Source of the DNA: Macquaria australasica
Lineage: Eukaryota; Chordata; Actinopteri; Centrarchiformes; Percichthyidae
DNA: 64,000 nt
Direction of reading: 5' to 3'
NCBI GenBank assembly: GCA_005408345.1
Contig: SEMN01000613.1
Span: forward strand, 124,001 to 188,000
The position numbers and the translations under genes were made by a program. Every line of letters begins with the position of its first letter. The stretch's first letter is position 1. Shown here in pieces: positions 39,421 through 50,645 of this stretch. Under the pieces are notes generated by a model. It was not told the origin of the DNA. It searched no databases and worked only from the letters and a program-made list of their open reading frames with translations.

Positions 39421-40585
39421 AGTGTTTATAACAAACTGTCTCTGTCTTCCTGCATGTAAATGTTGGTTATTTTGTTTAGAAGTGTGAATTAGATTGGCAA
39501 CAATACAGCATTCTACTAGTTTCTTGTTTTGTTTTAAAACGCACAGCTGGTGATTTCAGCAATGATTATTGCCAGAATAACAATTTTAATAGATAACTTA
39601 TCAAAAGAAGTATTAAGCAAATCTCTGCCAGATCTGCTTGACATGACAGATGAATGTAGATTACTGTACATGTTTACGTTCCCCTTTCAAGTAGCTATAT
39701 GATGTTTTATGGCTGCCACATTCATCACATGGAAATATTCTGCTCTACATGTCTTGTGCTTTTTCTACACATTTCCCCAAAATTCACTCTTGCACGTTTA
39801 GTATCTTTGGAAACTTTGGGATGTTCGCTCGAACTTAAAATAAAGTTCTGTGGGTTTGAATAACGGTTGGCTGCACAGCATGAGTTTGTACTGAGATTGA
39901 AGCTGTTCAAAGGTTACCGTCAACATATGGAAGTGTGTATATTTAATTTGTTAAGTTTATGTGAGTATTAGTGATGTGGATATATGAAGACTGAGCAGAC
40001 GGAGGCATTCGTTGTTTATTTCACTTAGCTTGGACCATTTAAGACTAGGAAAAGACAACATTTCAACTGCATCATATGCAAAAAATTCAGATTCCTGATA
40101 ATAACATCACAACATCTATTTCATCAACATAGCTTCATCTCTTTTTATAAGCGTGGTTGGTCTTTTTAAGATATGTGCATGTTTGTGTGATTATGAGTTT
40201 CGTTTCCTGCTGTAAACAAATAAGCTTAGCATGTGTTGCAACACAGATGAGAACTCTGAGTTTCCGCAGACCAACCCAACGAATAAAAAAATGAAGGGAA
40301 TAGAAAAGAAGAGTCTCTTAAATCTTATAATCTTAAATCTTTGTAATAAAACACTGTCCCCACTGTTACATTACCAGTACAACCACATCACATTTCTATG
40401 TATTTCAGCTAAATTGTACTTCCTCGTTCCTCTTCCTCAGCCAGTGAAGACAGATTCCCTATAAACAAATCCTCCTCTGTTGTCTCTTCCAGTGAAAGAA
40501 ATGAGGCAACAGTTCAAAGTGTAACAGCAGCCGTTTTGTCCACCTGATCCTGAATTTGAGTGTTGTTTTAAGTGGTGTCTCAACT
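39421..40585 (-). other. itpkc 3' UTR and downstream spacer
   Basis: Sequence beyond the itpkc stop codon. No further coding exon, RNA gene or clear repeat was recognised. Confidence 0.45.
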
Positions 40586-43500
40586 TCATGTTACACTCTT
40601 TTCTCCTCCACAGCTGTCCTCCTGCTGCCAGGAGGCCACACTGATGGCCTGGCTCAGAGAAGTGATGAGGGAGGTCAGACCGATGAGGTAGCCGTCCTCT
40701 CTGCTCCCCTCGGCCCACGGGACGTTGTGTAGGAGCTCGCTCGTGTCGGGCACTGGGGTCGTCTTCCCAAAGTCTATCATCCACACACTGGCCTTGTTGC
40801 TGTGGTCGTGGACAAAGAGAAGCGAGCTGCCAATCACCTGATCAGGTCAAGCATATAAATATATGTAGATTCATTATAAGAATATGGAGCAAGGATGAAT
40901 TTGAGTGAGATGAATAGAAACTGGATCTGCGAAAATGGTCTAATGAATTCTTTTCAGGTCCTTTTATTCAAAAGCTGCTATCTATAGCTATTTCCATTCC
41001 ATGTTTTTCACTTTCAGTTAATATTATTTAAAGCAGAATTTAACAAGAGAATATTTGTCTCTGTGTGTAAACCAACCTCATGGGTTCTGAAAAATAATGA
41101 ATTCTTCAGCGCATCACTCAGGGCCAGGAGTCTGGAGTGGTACGCTTTCTGAGAACACAGATGGGTAGAGTTATGGTTAAAAAGCAACAAATGGTACACA
41201 CATCACAGGGTAAAAGATTAATGGAATGAATTAAGGAGAGTGGACATTAAATTAAGAAATAACAGGAAGTCAGTAGCAAAGATTGGGGAAGAAAAGGAGG
41301 AAAATAAGTTGAAAGAGAAAGTATTTTTTTCAGTTTTTGTTTTATTTTGAAATTTCCATTTCAGTTCTTTGCTATATAGTTGAACATAATAAGTGCTTGT
41401 TGTTGGTTTAGTTTTTTATTTACTCTTCATTAAAAAGCTTTTAAAGACAAAGCCTGTATGGAGCAACTAGAGACTAAATCTGAATAGATATCTAATTTTT
41501 AGATAGTTCAGTTTTTGACTGCTCAGTCTGTTCTCATTAGGTTTAGTCACTGATTCCTTGATTTTGTTCTAGATTTGTTTTGTTTTTTGCTAATCATTAT
41601 ATGATCTAGGACATGTTATCTGAAGGAAGAGTGGTGTAATGTAACTCGTGTTTCTGTGACGGAAAGAACTGACCAGGGTGTTCAGGTGACTCCTGGTGAA
41701 GTAGAGCAACGCCTCCGTGACCTGAGCTAAAGTCTGGATTTTCCTGAAGTCCCGTTGGATGCTGCTGTCCTCCATCTGACTCACAGAGAAAGAAACACAA
41801 CAGCAGAGACGTGGCACATTTCAAAACTTGCAGAGAATTAAACAGCTCAGGTAAATAGGTATCTTTGGGTAACATGAGTTGTGCAGTGATTTTACTGGCC
41901 TTTACTCCTACCATGACGCCCTCTATCCTGAAGCCCAGAGTGAATGTAGAACTGGTTGTATCCCTCCACTGAAGGTATCGCCACTTGGTCACCGCTTTCT
42001 GTGCATGTTCCTCTGCTGATGGAGCCGACGGGTCTATTTTCACCATCTTCTGGTACATGTCAGTGCGCGGGGTGGCCTTGGCCCGGGCTTTGATCAGTTC
42101 CTCCTCCTGGTAGGTCCTGGGAAGGAAACTCTCACGTTGTACATAAAACATATTGCTACAGGTCAAAACCAATGTGAAAATGTGCAATTTGTTAGGATTT
42201 CTAAGTCCACATCCATCAGAGGAGATTTGAACACCTTTTAAATAGTCATAGCTGCACCAGAGGCATCTGGCTCCAGTACACAAAAAATAAACAAATTCTA
42301 AATAATAATCAGGAAAAGGTCAACACTTATTGAAATGAATGAAGTACACCCTCAATTTAGCATCACGACTGAAACTCAAGATCAGATGGAATCCATGCCA
42401 TGCATTAACATTTATCTTTTACACTGTCAGAGTAACAGTCAGATGCAGTTAAAGGCAATTATTAAGGAGCTGAGGGCAAAAGGGTGCATGTAAAGGTGAA
42501 AACGAGTGAGGTTAGGATGCTAACAGAGAATCAAAATGAACATACAAATGTCAGCGGGTCTACTCCTAACCACGGGAAGAAAAGAAAAGAAAGAGCTTAG
42601 ATGTCAAAACATTTATACATTGTGAGCCCTAAACTATAAATCACACACAGGCCAATATAAAAAAAAAACCTTTATATGCTAACTTATTTTACTGCTGTTC
42701 TTACACAAGTTTTCAGGTTTTTATTCTCACTGCAGAAACTGCAGCTGATTTCAGCACTTAGCCCCTCATCTGATTGTAAGTACACTCATTTCTACAATGT
42801 TAGTGTATAAACCTGCAGATTATCCTGCAGCACAGGACTAGACGGGTCGTCTCTGGTATAAAGAAAAAATTGCTCTCAAACCTACCTGACTCCCATCTTG
42901 CAATCCATGATGACGGGTCTCCTCAGGCCGCTCAGCAGGTCCTCCAGGCGGATGTAGCAGTGCTCCCCCCTGGTGACCAAGCCGTGGTACTGCGGGACAA
43001 AGGATCTCAGCGGGTCTCTCATCAGGCAGTCCAGGCACTTTGCCTCCATTTCACTGTACAGTTTCAACACCTCCCCTCCCTCACTCAGCTGGAAGTTACC
43101 TGATGACAGCAGCAACAGCAAGGAAGGGACAAGGAATACTTAGTTATCCATGTGTTCAATAAAGCAAGAAGGCAGAATGTGGATATCATCTGATTTCAGG
43201 ACCACTCTTCCAATTTCAGAAGTCTTGTACATTTAAACCATGAACACTAAACTCCTAATGACTACAATAAACTGTATGGAGTGCTGATGTGTTTTTCATG
43301 ACTGCTTGAGCATAATCATTGCTAATTGTGAATTCAATTTTCACAGAAGCTTGATATCGCTTCGTTTTGTGATTTTCCTCTTTAACTTGAGTGAACAATT
43401 AGGTCTATGTACAGTATATACATAGACCTATTGTAGTTGAGCTATGTCCAGTAAGCAGTAGTGTAGAGATACACACAGTAGAATAAGTGAATGTAGTTCC

Positions 43501-46090
43501 TTTTAGTGTTGAGATCCTCTCATGTTCATTTGTGGACTTTTGGATGAACTGTAACACACGTGCCTTGATGTCCAGCCAGCTGGACCCAGGAGCTCTGCCG
43601 CCGCAGCGACCAGTGCATCATGGTCAGGTAGGTTTTCCAGGAGCGGCACTGAGTCACGAAAGAAGAGCAGGTTATGTTGTTGGCTTCATGCAAGGAGAAC
43701 AAATGAGAAGGGAACACGTATGCTGTTCCCGTCCACTATAGTAGGGTCTGACGTTATGAATGTTCAGTCGTTACCCATCATCCATTTTCTAAATGGCTTA
43801 TTGTGTTCAGGGCGTGGAGCCTATCCCAGTATGCATTGTTTTTTAGGAGGCAGGTTACATCTCTGACAGGTCAACAGGTGTAAAGCACAGACAAATACAT
43901 TCACCTGCAGGCTATTCAAAATTTCCAAGGCACGTAAACCTGATTGTCTGCATGCATGCAAGTGGAAAGGCCCTAGCCAGCAGGCAGGGTTGAACCAGGA
44001 CCTTGTGACTGTGAGGTGACAGTGCTCAGCCACTGTGCTGACCTATTATACTTATGGACATGAATTACACATACAAGTGTATCCCACCTCCTTATTTAGG
44101 CTACTGTTCAGAAATACGGATTAAACAGGTTCCCACGTTTAGGGGGTCCTGTGTGATTTTTGTTGTCTGCTGAAACCTTTTTCCAGTCCTTAATAGGCCT
44201 TTTTCACAGCAGACATTTCAACTTGTCAGAGTAAGAAAAGGACAAAACCAAAGCTAAATGGAAGTCTGTCATCATTGATTAATTATATTATTTACAATTG
44301 TGCTTTTCCTACTGTGACATGCCAAAATGTCTGCTGTGAAAAAGGCCTGTGGAGCAGCTCAAGGCCATTTCTTTGGGCAAAAACCAAATGATTAAACGTA
44401 AATGTAATTCTGAATTCTTTGAGGAAAATATGACAAACCATATCATTAAGGCCCACCACCATCTGAAAATATATAGCAGATTGAGAGACATTTACTGGGG
44501 CACATTATTCAGTACAAAACACAGCTCAAGTCCTTTGTGCATGTCAGAAACAGTTATGAGTGTCAGTGCATTTGGTGTTGACAAACAGCGCATACCTCAA
44601 CAGTTATCTGTTTTGTATATACACAAAACAGCTGCCACCAGACACAGGCATGGCCATTGAAAAAACATACTAAGGGAAGCTAACGTTGAGCTGAGCATGC
44701 TAAGTAGAGTCACTGTTACAAAATGACAAGTTTGTAGTTTCGGTCAGAAAGATGGAATGTTTTTTTTTAAGATGCTGACTTGACTCATTCTTGGGTAGGA
44801 CTCTTTTATTCAGTCCTTACAGACTACTGTTCAGTGTCTGACACTGCAAAATGACTGCACTGAGAAAACACTACTCCCTACTACTCTCCTCTACTCTCAT
44901 ATCTGTAGCAGCAGCAGCCTTGCATGCAAACACCATTCAAATCTGACCTTGTCAAAGTCCTCTTTCAAGCCAATGCAAATCACCAGGACCACAGGCGCAA
45001 AGAACAGTTGAGAAATATAGTTTTAAGCCTCTGCCATGGAAATACAGAGCAGCCAGGCGCACAGGTGTGATGCCAGTGCATAGACTGGGGTAGCAACCAT
45101 TAAAAAGTTTTAAACTGCATCCATCCATTCTGTGTTTATCTCGGCCATTCTCACCTTCTTGAACGCCCTCCTCCTTGAGGCAGCATCCTCTCCTTCGCTG
45201 AAGACCTCATCACTCTCCGCTGAGGAGAGGCTGATGGAGGAGCAGGAGGAGGTGGAGGAAGAGTGCAGAAGCTTGGAGAGGATTGGATGTGGGGAGGACC
45301 ACTGATGTGTTGTGGAGCCCCCTTTCATTCCCGGCAGCTCCTCGGCCTCTTCATCCTTCCCCTCTGGGGTCTCCTCACTCCCCTCGTTCTCTCCTTCTGT
45401 TGCTGAAACAAGAGATCTCTCCCTCTCTTCATCCTCCTTTTCTTTTCTCTCTATCTCAAAACTGGAGTTTCTACTTCTCCAGTGTTTCCGCTCGCTGTTT
45501 GTGCCCCCTTCCCTTTCCTTATCATCATGATCCCTCCCTCTTCCAGTCTCTTCTACCCTTCTTTTCCAGCCCCACCTTGCGCTATCCCATCCGTCTGTAT
45601 CAACTTCGTAGCTGCCCCCTAACCTCTCCCTCCTCCTTGTCCTCCATTTTGCCTTCACTTCACCCCTTGCACATCTTGCGTTCAACTCAAAGTCCTCTTT
45701 TCTTTCCGTGCCTTGAACTACCTCATTCCCGTCTTCCCTCATCGTGTCATCATGTCTGAGAGAGGGTTGGTGAGCGATGCTTGACTCTGAATTAAGCTCA
45801 TTGTCCTGCTCTTCGTCCTCTCCAAGTCCGCCTATACACTGACTGTAAGGGGGGAAACTTTTTGTCGAGTGGAGTCTGGGTCTGGATCTCACTCTGACCC
45901 TCTTGCAGCTGCTGGAAGGCCTTTCACTGATTGTCAGATGTTGGTACGTCTCATCTGATAGTCTGGCAGAAAAGTCATTGTCCATAGTTTGCTTGTTTTC
46001 TATCCCCATCTTTAATCCCTCCATGTGGTTATCATCTGTCATGTCCATCTTTGTGTCCAGAATGGAGCGTAGATGATGAATCTCCTCCAT
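40586..46090 (-). CDS. itpkc: Inositol-trisphosphate 3-kinase, ITPKC-like
   Basis: ITPKs phosphorylate Ins(1,4,5)P3 to Ins(1,3,4,5)P4, ending calcium release. Seven exons give 621 residues: 45155-46090, 43564-43648, 42886-43099, 41912-42116, 41674-41775, 41077-41148 and 40586-40837, all phase-consistent. The first exon is a long, charged, low-complexity N terminus ending in a Ser-rich acidic patch (SSAESDEVFSEGEDAASRRR). The catalytic region shows the inositol-kinase motif VIMDCKMGVR, then SSTFTLGFRIEG, SSLLFVHDH and VWMIDFGKT. The C-terminal LLFVHDH and PWAEGSREDGYL, and GNFQLSEGGEVL, fit ITPKC better than ITPKA or ITPKB. The start at 46090 has an in-frame TGA nine codons upstream of the preceding GAA-GAA-GCA run. 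Oddities are a GC donor after exon 2 and VTKWRYLQWRD where paralogues have VTKPRYMQWRE. Paralogue choice is an inference. Confidence 0.88.
43776..44043 (-). mobile_element. tRNA-derived SINE, internally deleted
   Basis: On the minus strand the element starts near 44043 with GTCAGCACAGTGGCTGAGCA (A-box-like) and carries a B-box GGTTCAACCC-type sequence (43996-43987) after AAGGTCCT. It continues with CCTGCTGGC, GACCTGTCAG and GGGATAGGCTCCACGCCC, and ends in AGAAAATGGATGATGGG. This is the plan of the common teleost tRNA-derived SINE with an RTE-like tail, with part of the middle missing. It lies in itpkc intron 1. Confidence 0.7.
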
Positions 46091-47477
46091 GGGTCCAACA
46101 TGTGCTTCTTCAAAACAGGGAAATGTTCACAAGAGATGCACAGTTTTGAATATATTTGAGGAAATGCATTTACAAGTCTAAACGCCACTGTAATATAGCC
46201 TCAGCAGTATTTCTAAGCTTTCTCAAAATGACACAAATGGAAAAAAACTACAAATGATCATATGAGTCTAACTTATCTTACCTGTGTCTTCCACCTGTTA
46301 GTTTTCTGTGATAGAAAGCTCTGTGCCTGCTACAGCCCTCTCTCATTCTCCCTGCTACTGCCATATTTTGCATGCAGTGACGTTAACTTTCCAAAGCTTC
46401 ATCCAGCAAACAATACCACAGGCCAAGAGGACATCCAGGAATGACACCTGCCTGTGTCAGATAACAGGGTGGAAATAGAGTGAAGTGTCCTCCCACAAAT
46501 ATGAGTGTGTGGGTTAATGGTTTTAGGGCAGTGTTTTCTGATTGCACAGAAGATTAAACAAATAGTCTGATGAACAATTTTAATAGGTTTTACTGCAACA
46601 GTTAAACTGGGTGTACGTTAGAAGGGATTTGCAGCCAAGTAATATACATTTTAGCTTAAAACTCAATCAATTTAAGATCTTTTTGTATAGTAAAACAAGA
46701 TACACCAGTTCTCTCACATGCTTTAATCATAATTTTACATTTTGCTCAAGTAACAAACAGGTTAACATTTTAAAGTAACATTTCAGCAAAAGAAAGAGCT
46801 CCACAGCCTTACATTTCATAGTGGAAATGTCAGTGTTTAGCATTTTGATATATTTTTGTATATGTACTTGTCCCAAGTGTATGGAGAACCAAAGTGTTCA
46901 ATATTAGATACACAAAAAAGTGATTTTGAAATAAATATTCAAATGAATAAATACAGATACAATAACTACTCAGACCATTACCAAGAAATGTTATTCCATC
47001 CTGCCTCTTTTCACAATAAGAGTTTATTGGTCATTTTTCTGTAATTCCCACAGTTTTTATTTAACAATACCAATTTCCTCCACGAGTGTTTCATGTCATA
47101 ATTATTTCACAGTTTTGTGGTTACATTACATATTTTGTCTGTATTTATTAATATGCTTAATTATTTCATAATGTCTTATGTATTTAAGTAATATAAGTAA
47201 TAAAAACGCACTGACAATGACAGATTTCTATAAAGTGATGAAGGTTCAGTCAGTGTCAAGCCCATAAATCACAGGGTCCTAACATTAAAGCTGAAACACC
47301 AGTATGAGACAGGACACAGAGGACATGATGTAAGAGCGAAAAACTAACAGAGCAGCTCAGGTCATCACCCAGCATATTTGTCATTTTCAGCCACATATCT
47401 CTCTAAAATCTTCATCCTTACATTTTGCCATCAAGATGGCTCTCTCTACACTTCCGCCCTGTCCTTTATTAACGTCC
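46091..47477 (-). other. Spacer between bscl2 and itpkc (itpkc upstream region, bscl2 3' UTR)
   Basis: Both flanking genes read leftward. The minus-strand AATAAA at 47470-47465 lies just after the bscl2 stop and may be its poly(A) signal. The rest is AT-rich, with no CpG-rich promoter obvious for itpkc and no other gene recognised. Confidence 0.5.
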
Positions 47478-50400
47478 TCAGGCTGCCCCTGATTCATTTA
47501 TGTCACTCTGACCATGTCTCCTTCTCATCTGCACCTCTGTGTTGTTGCCAAAGTGCAAATGGGTTTTCTCCCGGCTCAGATTTGTGGGGGTTATCTGGAG
47601 GGGACCCAGCAGCTCTGCAGTACCTGTCAAGGAATTTATTCTTGTAGTCAGTACCAAGTGACGGATGCAAATAACTTGAATAATGTTAAAATTCTCTGTG
47701 CCTGTGTTTTTGTACCTGCGGCAGCATCTTTTCCATCCTCTTGCTGGCTGTTGTTCATGTTCTTTTCCCTGTCTGACAGCGGTCCATCTGCTCTGAGCTG
47801 TAAACAACAAGGAAAACAAGCACTCAGCGCTCATTGAGTCTGAGCTATAACACCTGAGAGGAATCTGGTAATGATTCTCACTCACTTAAACACAGACTCA
47901 TGAGGTGTGCAGCCCTGCTGCTAAAGACATTTCAGTGTTGTCTGCAGTAATGGGCCTCTCATCTCACCTGCTCTGGTCCCCGTTCCACTCTCAACAGAAG
48001 CCTCACGTAGGTGAGGACGAAGAGGAGACTGAGGAAGATGAAGTTACTGGACACGCCAACCAGGGCTGACAGGACGGGGAAGTTAAACATCAAGTATCTG
48101 ACAAAGAGACGCAGAAAAAAGAAAGAAAACAGTCATTCTAGCATTACAGTACAGTAATTATGACGTGATTATGTTACTCCACTGTGGGCTGTAAGTGTAG
48201 GTGGAGACATAAGAGAGTGATTTTTTTAAGTGAAGAAAGCAAGTCCCTTTTTCCCAAACTGAACGTATCTTGTGGTCACAGTCATTGAATTCTGGTCTAA
48301 CGAGGCCACTGTTGGTGGAGAAATGTACGTCTTCCTCCTCTGCGATAGATGTGTATCATTGTTGAGTGTCTGTCTTAATACGAGTTAATGAAGCCATTAA
48401 TCTTTCGAAAGGACTGTTAAACTAAATGAGACTACTAACACATTGTGTTTATAGTAGCTGGTACAAATATCTCAAAATGTTATATTGAAGACATTTGGAC
48501 TATCTGAAATTAGACAAACTATCTATTGCAGCCTCACTTTGTGCTTTACTTTTTTCTCTATAATGTTTCATCATCAGCTATACTGTATGTTATTGTCAGA
48601 TCTATGACACAGCATGGTGTACACATCTTACCTTATACCAGTGAAGTGAGCATGAATGTAGAGCTGAGATGAGTAGATCTGCACCTTGCTGGAAAGGATC
48701 TCAATGACGGCCGTGACCGAGGGGGCATACTGTACATGGAGAAAAAAACCTATTAGGTGGGTTTCGGCAAAGTACACTTACACACGCTAACACGCTCACA
48801 AAGCAGTGTAGAACTCACAGGGTCGTCTGTGTAGTCTGAGAAGAGCTCCACCTCCACCACTTGTTTCTGCTCGGCGGCTCCGCTCAGAAAGACCGGGAGG
48901 AACAGCAGCGTTCTCAGGGTCCTCAGCAGGTCTGAACTGTATCGCAGCATGCTCTGACCACAGCAGGACAACACAGTCACCCTGACATACACACCCGGGG
49001 GGGCAACACAGCACCACATGCCACATCCCCAGAAGACGTTGTCAGTGATGTGATGATGAATATTTAGGAAAGGATGACTGGTGTTGTCATGGATGCAAAT
49101 GTTTGACCTTCTGCAACTCAATGATTGGGTTGTTTAATGAACACTAACAAAAGCTGATCTCAGTGGACTATTTTTAATGAGTCCATTCCTTCAGTGACCT
49201 TCACTGACAAACCAAAACAATACTGTCCAAAGGAGGGAAGGCAATACAATAGTTCTGCAAAGTTCAGTTTTTGTTTGAATTAAAACTCACATTTTTTTTG
49301 TGTTGACTCAGCTCTAGGCTAAGTTTTGAGGCTGTAGTTTGTGGCAGTGGATTTGACTGAAAGGTGTTTCAAACAGACTATGTTGTGAGGCTGATACATA
49401 TATGTGGAGGCACAAGAATTCACAAGAAAACATCTTATAATTTAATGCTGTCCAATACAAAAACCCCACAAAATACAGCCTTAAAAAGTACCATATCAAC
49501 ACCTCTCTAATATAGTGTCAGGTTTCAAAAGAAAAGAAGTATTTATTAGAGGACTGTTGATTCGATTGCATTACAATGTACATGTTTTACTCCCACCATG
49601 TATTTGTATCCGTCATTAGTTTACATGTTCCTCCTGTCATCTCAGTCACCTGAACACTGAGATCACCTTCTGTTGCAGTGGAGCTTGTGCAGCAAGCATA
49701 AGCAGCCCTAATCTGGCTCTGACCAGGTTGTGTGATTAAAAGGTTATTGTGCGTCAGTGCTGTACTCACAAAGCGAGAGCTGGAGGCGGACAGCAGTGGC
49801 CTTGCCTGAGAAACACACAGCAGTGCAACAGTGAATCATTGGAGTTTGCAGGAAGTACTCATGAAGCACTATTTGATTGTATGTACACATGCGGCCACCT
49901 AGGAGCTGAGCAAATCTTAGTGCGACTTACAAAGTGAGCAGAGGAGGCAACTTGCCCTCCATCCCGAGAGAAACAGGCTGTCTTGATCATGAACATCCCC
50001 AGCTCCTGATTGGCCGGAGACTCAGGCATCTCCAGCTGCAGAGACATCCGATAGGCCTGGCCGAATGTCAGCACCTGATGTACATTTTAAAAAGATTACA
50101 CTCCTGGGATATCTTCTCTGAATGGATGAATGTTTAACACACAGACTGACATAGATACGTACAGTAGATACACACACACACATGTTCATACATACATGTT
50201 TCTTGTTCTTCATCAGAGAGATGTTGGCCACTGGATAAGAGCACAAAAAAGAGGCAGGAGATTCACAGTTTGTCCTGTAGGCAAAAAAGTGAATCACTTA
50301 GTGAGAGTGAAAGCCAGAAACAGGGAATCAAACACACACATTAACTACAGTCTGTGTTTTCCTGATGCAACCGGAAAGGACTTCACATACACACCTGTAG

Positions 50401-50645
50401 TAATAGTGCACAGGTGTGGAAAAAGCCGCCTTGGGCATGTAAGAGTAGTAGAAGCTCCCATATAGAAAGGTGGCAAGCCAGAGGACCAGGAAGACAACAG
50501 AGAACGCAATAAAGCCCCGTATGACTCTCTGGCGGGCGTGTGATATCGCCATGACGACAGTATCCTGGAGCCTCAGCAGCGCCCGGCCAATGAGGACCGA
50601 CGGTTCCTCGTCATCTCCTGGACGCAAAGAACTTTCTTGATCCAT
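47478..50645 (-). CDS. bscl2: Seipin, ER lipid-droplet assembly protein
   Basis: Seipin forms ER-membrane oligomers that organise lipid-droplet biogenesis. Nine exons give about 380 residues: about 50396-50645 (ATG at 50645), 50197-50280, 49930-50074, 49768-49810, 48818-48955, 48632-48732, 47968-48098, 47721-47800 and 47478-47625 (TGA). The first exon carries the N-terminal transmembrane helix (FIAFSVVFLVLWLATFLYG). The luminal domain keeps the N-glycosylation sequon in VANISLMKN, which corresponds to the human N88 site, followed by the amphipathic hairpin segment LLRTLRTLLFLPVFLSGAAE and EQKQVVEVELFSDYTDDPYA. The second membrane helix is LVGVSSNFIFLSLLFVLTYV. The cytosolic tail is short and ends GQSDINESGAA. 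The exon 8 to 9 join (GCCGCAG to GTACTGCAG) makes an in-frame Gly. Confidence 0.94.

Noticed and set aside
45283..45759. 158-codon plus-strand frame
   Set aside because: Antisense shadow of the charged first exon of itpkc.
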